Shown one piece after another: positions 9,786-18,394 of a stretch of 46,365 bases of DNA. A model generated the notes under the pieces. It had not been told where the DNA came from and did no database searches. It was given only the letters and a program-made list of their open reading frames with translations. The first letter of the stretch is position 1, and the number at the start of each line of letters is the position of its first letter. Origin of the DNA: an uncultured Alphaproteobacteria bacterium (GTDB lineage: Bacteria > Pseudomonadota > Alphaproteobacteria > HIMB59); assembly GCA_902518505.1 (NCBI GenBank), contig CABYGG010000009.1, positions 1 through 46,365 of the forward strand, given 5' to 3'. The position numbers and the translations under genes were made by a program.

Positions 9786-10211
9786 TTAATCCTGTTCCCA
9801 GGGAAAAACAAGCCAGTCTTTATCTTTAAAATCATAGAGGTGAAGATCGGCTTGTTTTGATCCTGAAGTCTTGGCATACAAAACAACAAACTTGGAATTT
9901 GGCATCATATCTTTAACTATTTTTGCCGTATCACCACTATCTACTAAATCATCAATAACAACGAGTTTTTTCTCAGACTTTATTCTTTTAAAAATTTTAA
10001 TATCAGTATTTTTTTTTCTGTCTGAGTAAGTTTTAAGAGCAATAACATCAATATCTTGAATACCTAGATAATTAGCAATAATAGATCCCGGTATAAGACC
10101 ACCCCTAGATATAAGAATTAGTTTTTTAGGTTTATATTTTTTTTTAATTAATTTTGCTAATTTTATACAATCAGTATGTATATCATGATAGCTTAAAAAA
10201 ACCTGTTTCAT
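9786..10211 (-). CDS. gpt: Xanthine/guanine phosphoribosyltransferase
   Basis: A 141 aa cytoplasmic purine-salvage enzyme that joins a purine base to PRPP. The PRPP-binding motif VVIDDLVDSGDTA is intact. The N-terminal ISRGGLIPGSIIANYLG block and the C-terminal WLVFPWE end are characteristic of the Gpt family. It is convergent with the BMP importer, 14 bases from that stop, and likely converts the imported base to nucleotide. Only 23 bases separate its start from the divergent neighbour, so promoter elements for both must be very compact or lie inside the coding sequences. Confidence 0.88.
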   Translation of the reverse strand: MKQVFLSYHDIHTDCIKLAKLIKKKYKPKKLILISRGGLIPGSIIANYLGIQDIDVIALKTYSDRKKNTDIKIFKRIKSEKKLVVIDDLVDSGDTAKIVKDMMPNSKFVVLYAKTSGSKQADLHLYDFKDKDWLVFPWEQD

Positions 10212-10234
10212 TCAGGGATTATAATAAAATATAA

Positions 10235-11062
10235 ATGAAAAGCAATTTAGCTATATTGAGTTCAGACCAAAAATCAATTGACTTTATAAAAAAAAATAAA
10301 CTATCAAGTACACTTAATCTTTATGCTAATAGTTCAAGAAATATTGAAGTAGCGAAGAAATTTGCTGATACTCATAAATTTAATAAATATTATGGTGCTT
10401 ATGAAGATCTTATAAGGGACAAATGTATAGATTTCATTTTGAATTTTTTACCTACTGGCATTAAGTTTGAATATATTTATCTTTGTTTAAAAAATAATAT
10501 TAAAGTTATTACTGATTATCCAATTATAAGTAATTCAAATGACTTAAAATATTATAATAAATTGATTAACTCAAAATTAATTAATAACCTTTTTTTAATT
10601 GACGAAACTGATATAAAAAAACTATATGTCGACTCACTAAAACAAAATATTATTTATTATACAAAATCTTTTCAAAATCTTAATAAATTTCAAAATAGTT
10701 TATTTAGTAAAGATGTTTTGTTTGAATTATGCCCTGAGCTCTTTTACTTAATTTATCAATATCGTGAAAAAAAAATATTAATTTTTAAAAATAAAAAAAC
10801 TCTTGATAAAATTACTAATAAATTAACTAACTTTAAGTGCTGTATCGAGATTAATGATAATTTAAAAATTAATGTTACATTAACTAGTAATTTAAATAAT
10901 AATTTAAACAATTCATATAAACAAAAGGTTTTTATGTCCAATATGCCTATATATAACCTTAATGATCTAAATTCTTTTATAAATTCAAAAAATTCTTTTG
11001 AAAATTTATCTATTTTTACATATTATCCGTACAAATTATTTCATGAGGTTTTAAATGAGTGA
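10235..11062 (+). CDS. Decayed Gfo/Idh/MocA-like protein, function unknown
   Basis: A 275 aa protein whose first 110 residues resemble the N-terminal Rossmann domain of Gfo/Idh/MocA oxidoreductases: YANSSRNIEVAKKFADTHKF, then YGAYEDLI and IDFILNFLP at the usual spacing. The nucleotide-binding GxGxxG is replaced by LSSDQKS near the start, and the usual EKP with its catalytic Lys reads DYP (94-96). The C-terminal half is rich in Asn, Lys and Leu and much shorter than in active enzymes. It is probably non-catalytic or fast-evolving. The frame is uninterrupted, so it is not an obvious pseudogene. No Shine-Dalgarno was seen before the ATG. It overlaps the next gene by 8 bases. Confidence 0.6.
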   Translation: MKSNLAILSSDQKSIDFIKKNKLSSTLNLYANSSRNIEVAKKFADTHKFNKYYGAYEDLIRDKCIDFILNFLPTGIKFEYIYLCLKNNIKVITDYPIISNSNDLKYYNKLINSKLINNLFLIDETDIKKLYVDSLKQNIIYYTKSFQNLNKFQNSLFSKDVLFELCPELFYLIYQYREKKILIFKNKKTLDKITNKLTNFKCCIEINDNLKINVTLTSNLNNNLNNSYKQKVFMSNMPIYNLNDLNSFINSKNSFENLSIFTYYPYKLFHEVLNE

Positions 11063-11357
11063 AAATATAACATTCGCAGTATCAGGTTCAGAGACTTATT
11101 ATCATAAGGATTGGTTAAAATCTAAAGGTTTTAAATGGGTTGCATCATCAAAAAAATGGGAGAAATTAAATATATTAGAGATTGAGGCAGATCAATTATC
11201 AGAATATTGCAGAGAGTTTGGACTCTATTATGAAAGATCAGATAAAGGTATGCCTAAATTTGATTATGAGAGTTATTTATGGGATGGTAATATACCTGAC
11301 AAATCTTCATGGTATCAAGAGAAGAGTCTTCCAAACACAATAAGCAAAGAAGATTAG
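11055..11357 (+). CDS. Small conserved-looking hypothetical, possibly DUF5710-like
   Basis: A 100 aa soluble protein. Its first half (TYYHKDWLKSKGFKWVASSK, then KWEK) recalls the short domain in DUF5710-like proteins, where a segment of the type YxxKDxxKxxGxKWxxxxKxW sits beside nucleic-acid enzymes. The second half is acidic and aromatic, with no recognised motif. It overlaps the end of the Gfo/Idh-like gene, so the two are probably co-translated. Its stop overlaps the stop of a small membrane-peptide gene on the other strand. The family call is only a resemblance by eye. Confidence 0.6.
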   Translation: MSENITFAVSGSETYYHKDWLKSKGFKWVASSKKWEKLNILEIEADQLSEYCREFGLYYERSDKGMPKFDYESYLWDGNIPDKSSWYQEKSLPNTISKED

Positions 11358-11455
11358 TGAATTAAAACTGAAAATATTCCATAAAAAAAGAAGATCAAAG
11401 CTACTACTAAAGCAAAGTAATAAGGTGCTTTGTTTCTATTCATAAATGAAGCCAT
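11354..11455 (-). CDS. Predicted small single-span membrane peptide (29 or 33 aa)
   Basis: On the minus strand, an ATG at 11455 (33 aa) or at 11443 (29 aa) opens a frame ending with TAA at 11354-11356. The shorter form reads MNRNKAPYY and then a hydrophobic run of about 18 residues (FALVVALIFFFYGIFS) ending VLIH. Basic residues before a single helix fit an inner-membrane peptide with its N terminus inside. It fills the gap between 11357 and 11446 almost exactly: its stop overlaps the stop of the 100 aa gene, and its start touches or enters the divergent DUF1015 gene. No clear ribosome-binding site is visible. Support is the charge-then-helix pattern and tight packing only. Confidence 0.45.
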   Translation of the reverse strand: MASFMNRNKAPYYFALVVALIFFFYGIFSVLIH

Positions 11456-12588
11456 TATTACCAAATACTTATGTACTTCACAATAAATATCTACAATCAA
11501 TTATTTCACCTAGCACAGATATCATTGACTATAATTTTAGTTCTGATCAGATACATAAGCTCAATCTTTTACAAATTTTAAGGCCAGATATTTATTTTAA
11601 TAAGAAGCTATCTGATAAAGAATTTTTTGAATTATCAAAGAGATATTACCAAAGACTTATCGATGAAAAAATTATATATAAATCTGAAAATGAATATTTT
11701 TTATATAGAATAGACTCTGATACTCATTCACAAACAGGGTTAATTTCTTTATTAAATATACAAGACTACATAAATAGAAATATAAAGCCTCATGAAAAAA
11801 TTTTAGTCAGTAAAGGCAAAGAGAGAGCTGATCAATTATCTAAAGTAAAATTTCAATTGTGTCCAATTTACCTTTTTTACGATGATGAAAATATAGATTT
11901 AAATCTTGATATTCATCATGATAAAAAACCACTAATAAAGTTTAAATCTGGTAAGTATACTCACTCAATATATAAAACTAGCACTGATTTCACTGGTATT
12001 AATTTTAAGGAACTTTTTGTTGCAGATGGTCATCATAGAATAGAGGGCTTTGCTCAATTAGACGTTAATAAAGATACTAAATTTCTATCTATTGTTTTTC
12101 CAAAATCTAAATGCTTAAACCTTGCATACAATAGAAGTGTTAAATTTCCAGAGTCCTATAATAAAGATTCGTTCATATCTGACTTAAAAACATACTTTCA
12201 TGTTGAAGAGTTAAAATATCATGAGAAACTAGATCGCTTTTTTGTTATCTACTATCAGGGTAAATATTTTAAAATAGATTTGAAAAACGATTTTTCCACA
12301 AATGGCGCTGACTGCATTGATTTTGGTGAGTTTGTCTTGAAGGAAATATTAAATATTCAAGACGAAACTAGTGATCAAAGGGTCGAATTCGTCCCACCCT
12401 CATTAGGTACTGATTATTTGATTAATCAAGTTGATACGGGTATAACAGATTTATCGACATTAATGAGACCAGTTAGTATGGATTTAGTAATAGAATACTC
12501 TAAAAATTTAAAATTTATGCCACCCAAAGCTACCTGGTTTGAACCCAAACCACTAGATGGTTTATTTTTTTACAAAATTATTGAATAG
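11446..12588 (+). CDS. DUF1015 family protein
   Basis: A 380 aa cytoplasmic protein of the DUF1015 family. The hallmark is FVADGHHRIEGFAQL in the middle of the chain, preceded by a QLCPIYLFYDD block. The family is often found beside serine-biosynthesis genes, as here with serC and serA directly after it. Its biochemical role is not established to my knowledge; a link to serine or phosphoglycerate metabolism is inferred from this context. A 29-base gap with a strong ribosome-binding site separates it from serC. Confidence 0.82.
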   Translation: MKPLLPNTYVLHNKYLQSIISPSTDIIDYNFSSDQIHKLNLLQILRPDIYFNKKLSDKEFFELSKRYYQRLIDEKIIYKSENEYFLYRIDSDTHSQTGLISLLNIQDYINRNIKPHEKILVSKGKERADQLSKVKFQLCPIYLFYDDENIDLNLDIHHDKKPLIKFKSGKYTHSIYKTSTDFTGINFKELFVADGHHRIEGFAQLDVNKDTKFLSIVFPKSKCLNLAYNRSVKFPESYNKDSFISDLKTYFHVEELKYHEKLDRFFVIYYQGKYFKIDLKNDFSTNGADCIDFGEFVLKEILNIQDETSDQRVEFVPPSLGTDYLINQVDTGITDLSTLMRPVSMDLVIEYSKNLKFMPPKATWFEPKPLDGLFFYKIIE

Positions 12589-12600
12589 TTCATAAACGCT

Positions 12601-12606
12601 AAGGAG
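12601..12606 (+). promoter_or_regulatory. Ribosome-binding site of serC
   Basis: AAGGAG lies 11 bases before the serC ATG. It is one of few strong Shine-Dalgarno sequences in the window and fixes the serC start at 12618. Confidence 0.7.
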
Positions 12607-12617
12607 AAATATTAATT

Positions 12618-13781
12618 ATGCAAAAACCTACCATTAAACCAAATCATCCATTCTTTTCCTCGGGACCTTGTTCCAAAAGGCCTGGATGGAAATTAGAAGC
12701 GTTAAACGATGCCGTTTTAGGTAGATCACATAGAGCGAAAAGCGGTAAGGCAAAACTCAATGAGGTGATTGTTAAATCGAAGCAAGTTTTAGAGTTACCA
12801 GATAATTACTTAGTAGGTATTGTTCCTGCCTCTGATACTGGAGCAATAGAAATGGCTATGTGGAGCCTTCTAGGTCTCAAAGATGTAGAGGTATGTGGTT
12901 GGGAAACTTTTGGACTAACATGGGTAAAGGATATTACAAAACAGTTAAAATTAGAGAATGTAACAGTTCATAAAACTGATAATTATGGTGAGCTCCCTGA
13001 TTTGTCAAAAGTAAATTTTGATAATGATGTTGTTTTTACATGGAATGGTACTACTTCAGGTGTATGCATTCCCAATGCAGATTGGATACCAGATAATAGA
13101 TCAGGTTTATCTATTTGTGATGCCACTTCAGCAGTTTTTGCTATGGATATGGACTTTAAAAAATTAGATGTTGTGACTTGGTCATGGCAAAAAGTTTTGG
13201 GAGGAGAGGCTGCACACGGTATGATTGCTCTATCACCAAGAGCAGTTGAAAGACTTGAAACTTATGAACCATCTTGGCCAATGCCTAAAATTTTTCAATT
13301 AGCTAAAAACAAGAAGTTTTCCCGAGAAATTTTTGAAGGAGCTACTATAAATACTCCCTCCTTGCTTGCTGCAGAAGATGCATTGGATGCATTGAATTGG
13401 TGTATTGAAATAGGTGGACAAAAAGAATTAATATCTAGATCAAAAAAAAATCTTCAAGTCATTAAGGACTGGATTGACCATAGAGATTGGGTAGAGTTTT
13501 TAGCTATTGACCCAAATACATATTCCTCAACAAGTATATGTTTTAAGTTTACACATCCTGATTTTGTAGCTTTAGATAGTGATAATCAAAAAAAACTTGT
13601 GAAAGAAATATGCTCTACATTAGAGAAAGAGGACGCTGGGTACGATATTAATGCATATAAAGATGCACCAGCGGGTATTAGAATTTGGGGAGGTGCAACT
13701 GTTGAAGCCTCTGACATTGAAAAAGTTTTACCATGGATTGAATGGTCTTTTTTTGAAACAATGGGAAGGTATAAATCATGA
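12618..13781 (+). CDS. serC: Phosphoserine aminotransferase
   Basis: A 387 aa PLP enzyme that converts 3-phosphohydroxypyruvate and glutamate to phosphoserine and 2-oxoglutarate, the second step of serine synthesis. The alphaproteobacterial type is recognised by its N terminus ([13 protein letters not shown], then LGRSHRAK) and the PLP-lysine segment [16 protein letters not shown] with K192. It is longer than E. coli SerC (362 aa), as usual in this group. The preceding strong ribosome-binding site supports the start. Its stop overlaps the serA start as ATGA, so the two enzymes are translationally coupled. Confidence 0.95.
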   Translation: MQKPTIKPNHPFFSSGPCSKRPGWKLEALNDAVLGRSHRAKSGKAKLNEVIVKSKQVLELPDNYLVGIVPASDTGAIEMAMWSLLGLKDVEVCGWETFGLTWVKDITKQLKLENVTVHKTDNYGELPDLSKVNFDNDVVFTWNGTTSGVCIPNADWIPDNRSGLSICDATSAVFAMDMDFKKLDVVTWSWQKVLGGEAAHGMIALSPRAVERLETYEPSWPMPKIFQLAKNKKFSREIFEGATINTPSLLAAEDALDALNWCIEIGGQKELISRSKKNLQVIKDWIDHRDWVEFLAIDPNTYSSTSICFKFTHPDFVALDSDNQKKLVKEICSTLEKEDAGYDINAYKDAPAGIRIWGGATVEASDIEKVLPWIEWSFFETMGRYKS

Positions 13782-14719
13782 AAATATTAATTTCTGATAA
13801 GATGAGTGACAAGGTAGAAGATGTCTTAAAGTCAAAACAAATTGATTATGATGTCAAAACCGGGATGTCTCCTGAGGAACTTAAAGGTGTGATTGATCAA
13901 TATGATGGTATTTTAATCAGATCTGCAACTAAACTAACCTCAGATATACTCGCTGACTGTAAGAACCTTAAAGTTATTGGTAGAGCGGGAGTTGGTGTCG
14001 ATAATGTTGACCTAGATCAAGCAACAAAAAATCGAATTCTAGTGATGAATACACCTTTAGGAAATCTAGAGGCAACAGCTGAGTTAAGTGTCGGTTTAAT
14101 GTTTTCAATTATGAGAAATATTCATCTAGCTAATGACTCAACTCATAAAGGAAAATGGGAAAAACCTAAGTTTCTTGGTACTGAACTTAAAGGAAAAACA
14201 CTTGGAATTGTGGGCTATGGCAACATAGGCCAAAGAGTTGCTGAAATATGCTCAACAATTGGAATGAAAATTATTACTAATTCTAAATCAGCAAGCGATG
14301 ATGATTTATCAAAATTTAATGTTAAAAAGGTCTCGACAGAAGATTTAATTAAGGAAGCTGATATTATTACTCTGCATACAAAATTGAATGATGAAACAAA
14401 ATATATGATTAACAAAGAAACATTATCAACAATGAAACCTACATCAGTGATTATAAATTGTGCTAGGGGCGGTCTGATTAATGAAACTGATTTAAAAGAG
14501 GCACTCAATAATGAAATAATTGCAGGTGCTGCAATTGATGTTTATGAAAATGAACCTGCAACAGACAATGTAATGTTTGGAACAAAAAATTTACTTCTAA
14601 CACCTCACTTAGGAGCTTCCTCAAAAGAGGCGCAATCTAATGTTGCAATTGATGTAGCAAATCAAGTTGCTGATTTCTTAAAAGAAAACAAGATTATAAA
14701 TAACGTTAACTCTTTTTAA
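13778..14719 (+). CDS. serA: D-3-phosphoglycerate dehydrogenase, short form without ACT domain
   Basis: A 313 aa NAD-dependent D-2-hydroxyacid dehydrogenase catalysing the first step of serine synthesis. Visible features: NAD-binding GYGNIG at 146-151 and the catalytic triad R230 (CARGGLI), E259 (YENEP) and H277 (TPHLGAS). E. coli SerA is about 410 aa and carries a C-terminal ACT domain that senses serine. This protein ends right after the catalytic core, so serine feedback through ACT is not expected. Coupling to serC makes the assignment firm. Its 3' end overlaps the convergent Nudix gene by 14 bases. Confidence 0.92.
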   Translation: MKILISDKMSDKVEDVLKSKQIDYDVKTGMSPEELKGVIDQYDGILIRSATKLTSDILADCKNLKVIGRAGVGVDNVDLDQATKNRILVMNTPLGNLEATAELSVGLMFSIMRNIHLANDSTHKGKWEKPKFLGTELKGKTLGIVGYGNIGQRVAEICSTIGMKIITNSKSASDDDLSKFNVKKVSTEDLIKEADIITLHTKLNDETKYMINKETLSTMKPTSVIINCARGGLINETDLKEALNNEIIAGAAIDVYENEPATDNVMFGTKNLLLTPHLGASSKEAQSNVAIDVANQVADFLKENKIINNVNSF

Positions 14720-15281
14720 ATTTTTTAAAATATTCATAAATAGAAATTTTTGTTAAGACGTTTTCTATAGATCTACTCTCATTTATTTTTTTTAATTCAG
14801 CAAGACTCAACTTAAAAATTTTAATTTCCTCATTTTCATTTCTATTATAGAAATTTTTTAACTTTATTTTTTCTACCTCTGCATAATAAACATGAACTAT
14901 TTCATCAGAGTATCCTGGAACTGGGCAGTAGGTAGTTAATTTTACAATTTTTTTTGTATTGACTCCTATTTCCTCTTTGATTTCTCTTTTTAAAGCAGTA
15001 ATTAGTGATTCACCTTTGTCTACTAATCCTCCTACAATTTCATATTTTAATGTTTTATTTCTGACAAAGTAAAATGGTCTGAATTGCTTGATCAAATAAA
15101 ACTTTTTTTCCTCAGGACTAAAACAAAGAGCAAAAACGACATCTCCAACATTTAAAATTTCTCTAAAAATCTTATAAGGTTTTATTTTCTTGTTAAAACT
15201 ACGAACTAAAAATTGATATTTCCAAAACTTAAAGAAGCTGTTTGATATAAGTAATTTTTTTATTTTAGTAACTTTTTGCAT
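14706..15281 (-). CDS. Nudix hydrolase, ADP-ribose pyrophosphatase-like
   Basis: A 191 aa protein with a perfect Nudix box from G85 to V107 (GLVDKGE, then seven residues, REIKEEIGV). The preceding KQFRPFYFV and EIVGG segments and the following TTYCPVPGYSDEIVHVYYAEVE resemble ADP-ribose or ADP-sugar pyrophosphatases (NudF group). Nudix substrates cannot be read reliably from sequence. It is convergent with serA and divergent from tRNA-Pro, with 52 bases between its start and the tRNA. Confidence 0.85.
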   Translation of the reverse strand: MQKVTKIKKLLISNSFFKFWKYQFLVRSFNKKIKPYKIFREILNVGDVVFALCFSPEEKKFYLIKQFRPFYFVRNKTLKYEIVGGLVDKGESLITALKREIKEEIGVNTKKIVKLTTYCPVPGYSDEIVHVYYAEVEKIKLKNFYNRNENEEIKIFKLSLAELKKINESRSIENVLTKISIYEYFKKFKKS

Positions 15282-15333
15282 GAGATTTAACTATTTGACT
15301 ATTTATAAGACAAAAGTATATATATTCAATACT

Positions 15334-15410
<77 letters not shown>

Positions 15411-15420
15411 AATAAAAAAA

Positions 15421-15729
15421 ATGAAAAAAGTAACAATTAAGCGTCCTTCAAAAACTAATATGCAATCAGGCTTAAAAAAAACAAAGATGTGGATTATCGA
15501 GTTTGAGTTTGATCCTAGTCTTCAAAAGGATGTATTAATGGGCTGGAATAGCTCAAAAAACACAACTAAACAACTAAAATTAAACTTTGATAGCTTAGAT
15601 GATGCTATCTTGTGGTGTCAAAAGAACTCATATCAATATAGAGTTATTGATCAAACCTATAAACCAGTAAAACCAAAGAGTTATGCCAGTAATTTCTCAA
15701 ATAATAGAAAAACTTCCTGGACACATTAG
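15421..15729 (+). CDS. NDUFS4-like NADH dehydrogenase accessory subunit (ETC complex I subunit)
   Basis: A 102 aa protein of the ETC_C1_NDUFS4 family, an accessory part of respiratory complex I. Family pattern: KRPSKTNMQSG, then WIIEFEFDPS, MGWNSSKNT, KLNFDSLDDAILWCQKN and YRVID. The frame is open upstream through the tRNA, but the real start is the ATG at 15421, ten bases after the tRNA CCA. This fits the family length of about 100 aa. No ribosome-binding site is obvious; it may be translated from RNA released by tRNA 3' processing. The family marks the genome as alphaproteobacterial. Confidence 0.88.
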   Translation: MKKVTIKRPSKTNMQSGLKKTKMWIIEFEFDPSLQKDVLMGWNSSKNTTKQLKLNFDSLDDAILWCQKNSYQYRVIDQTYKPVKPKSYASNFSNNRKTSWTH

Positions 15730-15754
15730 TAATTAAATATTCATTTTTTTTAAA

Positions 15755-15760
15755 TATAAT
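15755..15760 (+). promoter_or_regulatory. Possible -10 element before the livK-like gene
   Basis: A perfect TATAAT lies 44 bases before the ATG of the binding-protein gene. The hexamer 17 bases upstream (ATTAAA) is only a weak -35 match. In DNA this AT-rich a TATAAT can occur by chance; its place in a 74-base gap before a probably highly expressed gene is the main support. Confidence 0.35.
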
Positions 15761-15803
15761 ACTATTATCACTCCATAATTATTAATTAATAAGGGGGAAA
15801 GAA

Positions 15804-16979
15804 ATGATTAAGTTCATTACTACTCTGCTTGCTTTATTTATGTTTAGCACGTCATACGCTAAAGAAGTTAAAGTTGGCATTATTTTAGGTTTTACAGGAC
15901 CTATTGAATCATTAACGCCAGGTATGGCTGCAGGCGCTGAGCTAGCTTTTAATGAAGCTTCTGACTCAGGCGCATTATTAGGTGGTTCAACTGTTAGCTC
16001 TATTAGAGCTGACTCAACATGTATCGACTCAGCAGCGGCAGCATCTGCAGCTGAATTTTTAATTTCACAAGGTGTTACAGCAATTATGGGAGCGGACTGT
16101 TCTGGTGTCACAGGTGCAGTTCTTTCAAATGTAGCTGTTCCAAATGGAGTACCAATGATTTCACCATCTGCAACATCACCTGCATTGACTACTGCCGAAG
16201 ATAACGGTTTGTTTTTTAGAACAGCTCCTTCAGATGCAAGAGGTGGAGAGGTTTTAGCAGACATTACTAGCGACAGAGGTATTTCAAGTGTTGCAATTAC
16301 ATATGTTAACACTGATTATGGTGTTGGCTTAGCAGATGTCTATGAAGCTGCAGCAATTGCTAGAGGTATTGAAGTTACAGCTAAAACTGCTCATGAAGGC
16401 GATAAGGCAGACTATAGTGCTGAAGTAGGTGTACTTTCATCAGCTGGTGGAGATGCATTAGTCGTTATTGGTTACTTAGATCAAGGTGGTAATCAAATTA
16501 TCCAAGGATCATTAGATAGTGGCGCTTTTGATACATTTGTACTTTCTGATGGTATGATTGGTGATTCACTGACTGATACTTTTGGAACTGATCTTGATGG
16601 TTCCTTTGGTTCAATGCCAGGTTCTCTTGGTGCTGGTGCAATGCAATTTAAGGCTTATGCTGAGGCTAACGGTGTTGATCCATCAGTTTATGTTGGAGAG
16701 TCATATGACGCTGCTGCATTAATTATGCTTGCAATGTGTAAGGGTAAGTCTGATGACAGCGCATCAATTGCAGCAAACATTATGAGTGTAGCGAATGGTC
16801 CTGGTACAAAAATTTATGCTGGAGAACTTAAAAAGGGTCTTGAACTAGCATGTGCTGGATTTGCAGTTGATTACGATGGGGCGACAGATGTTAACTTTAC
16901 AGAAGTAGGAGAGGCATTTGGAGCATTCCTTGAAAAAGGAATCGAAGGCGGTAAATTTACCGACGTAGCTCAAAGGTAA
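15804..16979 (+). CDS. livK: Branched-chain amino acid-type ABC periplasmic binding protein
   Basis: A 391 aa secreted binding protein of the Leu/Ile/Val (Peripla_BP_6) family. A signal peptide spans about 1-19, ending at TSYA before KEVKVGIILGFTGP. The domain reads on through AEFLISQGVTAIMGADCSG and VPMISPSATSPALT, a ligand-contact region typical of LivJ/LivK proteins. A good ribosome-binding site (AGGGGG, six bases before the ATG) sets the start. Codons are less AT-rich than in neighbours, as expected of an abundant protein. It lies alone on +, convergent with the livMHFG-like operon that should supply its transporter. The exact ligand is inferred. Confidence 0.92.
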   Translation: MIKFITTLLALFMFSTSYAKEVKVGIILGFTGPIESLTPGMAAGAELAFNEASDSGALLGGSTVSSIRADSTCIDSAAAASAAEFLISQGVTAIMGADCSGVTGAVLSNVAVPNGVPMISPSATSPALTTAEDNGLFFRTAPSDARGGEVLADITSDRGISSVAITYVNTDYGVGLADVYEAAAIARGIEVTAKTAHEGDKADYSAEVGVLSSAGGDALVVIGYLDQGGNQIIQGSLDSGAFDTFVLSDGMIGDSLTDTFGTDLDGSFGSMPGSLGAGAMQFKAYAEANGVDPSVYVGESYDAAALIMLAMCKGKSDDSASIAANIMSVANGPGTKIYAGELKKGLELACAGFAVDYDGATDVNFTEVGEAFGAFLEKGIEGGKFTDVAQR

Positions 16980-16989
16980 TTATTATTTT

Positions 16990-17016
16990 TTAGCCCCATC
17001 TTTTAGGTGGGGCTAA
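16990..17016. terminator. Shared hairpin between convergent liv genes
   Basis: TTAGCCCCA (16990-16998) pairs with TGGGGCTAA (17008-17016) around a nine-base loop that can itself pair two bases further. It is the most stable GC hairpin seen between genes here and sits between two convergent stop codons. Neither side has a clean T-run, so a bidirectional terminator or mRNA-end stabiliser is inferred. Confidence 0.65.
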
Positions 17017-17023
17017 GATGCTA

Positions 17024-18394
17024 TCAATTCTTTATAATCTTCTCTGGAAGTAAGCCTCTAGGTCTATATCGCATAACTAAGAGAAGTCCAAGACCCATCA
17101 TTAAATATCTAAAGTATGGAACACTATTTACTAGATGTTCTCTAATGTAATTTGTTTCATCTAAATGATTAGTGAATATGTTGATGACAAGCAGTGCAAA
17201 AGGAGCTGATTGTATCCAAATAAACCAAACAACAAAACCTCCCAATATAGCTCCATAATTATTTCCTGTGCCTCCCAATAAGACCATGACCCATATTAAG
17301 AAAGTATATCTTAAAGGTTGATAGCTTGATGGAGTGAAAAGACCGTCATAGGTAACTAACATTGCACCTGCAAATCCAATAATCGCAGAACCTAACATAA
17401 AAATAAAAAGGTGTTGCTTTACAACATTTTTTCCCATGGCTTTAGCAGCCTCTTCATTGTCTCTTATGGCTCTCATCATCCTACCCCAAGGAGATTTCAG
17501 AGCTTTCTCAGAAAAATATAGAATTATTAATACAACAGCTAAAAAAATTAGACTAAAGCATAGCTTTACAAAAACTCCAGAAGAGGAGATTACGAGTTCA
17601 TTAAGTAAAGAAGTTCTTTCATCAAAATCCAAGACATTTGATAATTTTGAAGAATTTAAAAATTCAACGAGTTTTATAAACCACTCAGAGTTTTGTAAAT
17701 CCACTTCATATGGAACTGGTCTCTTCAAACCAATAACATTCTTTACCCCCCTTGATAGCCACTCCTCATGTTTGACAATCGTTATTATTATTCCAGAGAC
17801 TAGTAAAGTTGATATTGCCAAATAGTCAGACCTTAACCCTAAACAAACTTTACCTACAACAAAAGCTACAAGGGCACATAAAATTGCTCCAACAAACCAT
17901 GAAAATATAATTGGCAAATTAGCTCCACCTAAAAAACCTGATGTTGCTGCATTAATTGACTCAATTTTATTAATTGATGGACCAGCTATAAATTTAAGTA
18001 ATGGTATAGATAAAATTATGATTACGAATATAAAATAATTTTTATATTTATGGTTTGGTATTTTTTTATTTATTATTAAAACACTAAAAACAACTGCTAA
18101 TAAAAATAAACCAGAAATTAAAATTCCAATACCGCCAGCACTCCAAGCTTCAGGAACAGGGGGAACTGAAATTAAAACAGTTGCTAACCCTCCAATGGCC
18201 AAAAAACCCATTACACCAAAATTAATTAAACCAGCAAAACCCCACTGAATATTTACTCCCATCGCCATTACAGCAGAGATAAGACAGAGATTTAACATTG
18301 ATAATGCAATGCCCCATGACTGAAATAGACCAACTAAAATAGTTAAAACAGTCATTACTGAGAAACAAATTTTAAACTCAGAATTTTTGATCAT
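17024..18394 (-). CDS. livM: Branched-chain amino acid ABC permease LivM-like, enlarged
   Basis: A 456 aa polytopic inner-membrane protein of the BPD_transp_2/LivM type. Family motifs: VNIQWGFAGLINFGVMGFLAIGGLA near the N terminus, LGLRSDYLAISTLLVSGI, the cytoplasmic motif MRAIRDNEEAAKAMGKNV and the C-terminal MRYRPRGLLPE. LivM proteins are usually 300-420 aa. The extra length comes from two places: about 90 residues between the first membrane block and the LRSDYLAI motif, and a hydrophilic stretch of about 60 residues after GLKRPVP. Its start overlaps the livH-like stop as ATGA. Confidence 0.9.
   Translation of the reverse strand: MIKNSEFKICFSVMTVLTILVGLFQSWGIALSMLNLCLISAVMAMGVNIQWGFAGLINFGVMGFLAIGGLATVLISVPPVPEAWSAGGIGILISGLFLLAVVFSVLIINKKIPNHKYKNYFIFVIIILSIPLLKFIAGPSINKIESINAATSGFLGGANLPIIFSWFVGAILCALVAFVVGKVCLGLRSDYLAISTLLVSGIIITIVKHEEWLSRGVKNVIGLKRPVPYEVDLQNSEWFIKLVEFLNSSKLSNVLDFDERTSLLNELVISSSGVFVKLCFSLIFLAVVLIILYFSEKALKSPWGRMMRAIRDNEEAAKAMGKNVVKQHLFIFMLGSAIIGFAGAMLVTYDGLFTPSSYQPLRYTFLIWVMVLLGGTGNNYGAILGGFVVWFIWIQSAPFALLVINIFTNHLDETNYIREHLVNSVPYFRYLMMGLGLLLVMRYRPRGLLPEKIIKN

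Noticed and set aside
15782-16312. A 176 aa open frame opposite the livK-like gene
   Set aside because: Ala/Pro/Ser-rich shadow caused by the codon pattern of the binding-protein gene; no family resemblance and it covers that gene's start region.
17436-17825. A 129 aa open frame on + inside the livM-like gene
   Set aside because: It lies fully within a well-supported membrane-protein gene on the other strand and has no recognisable motif.
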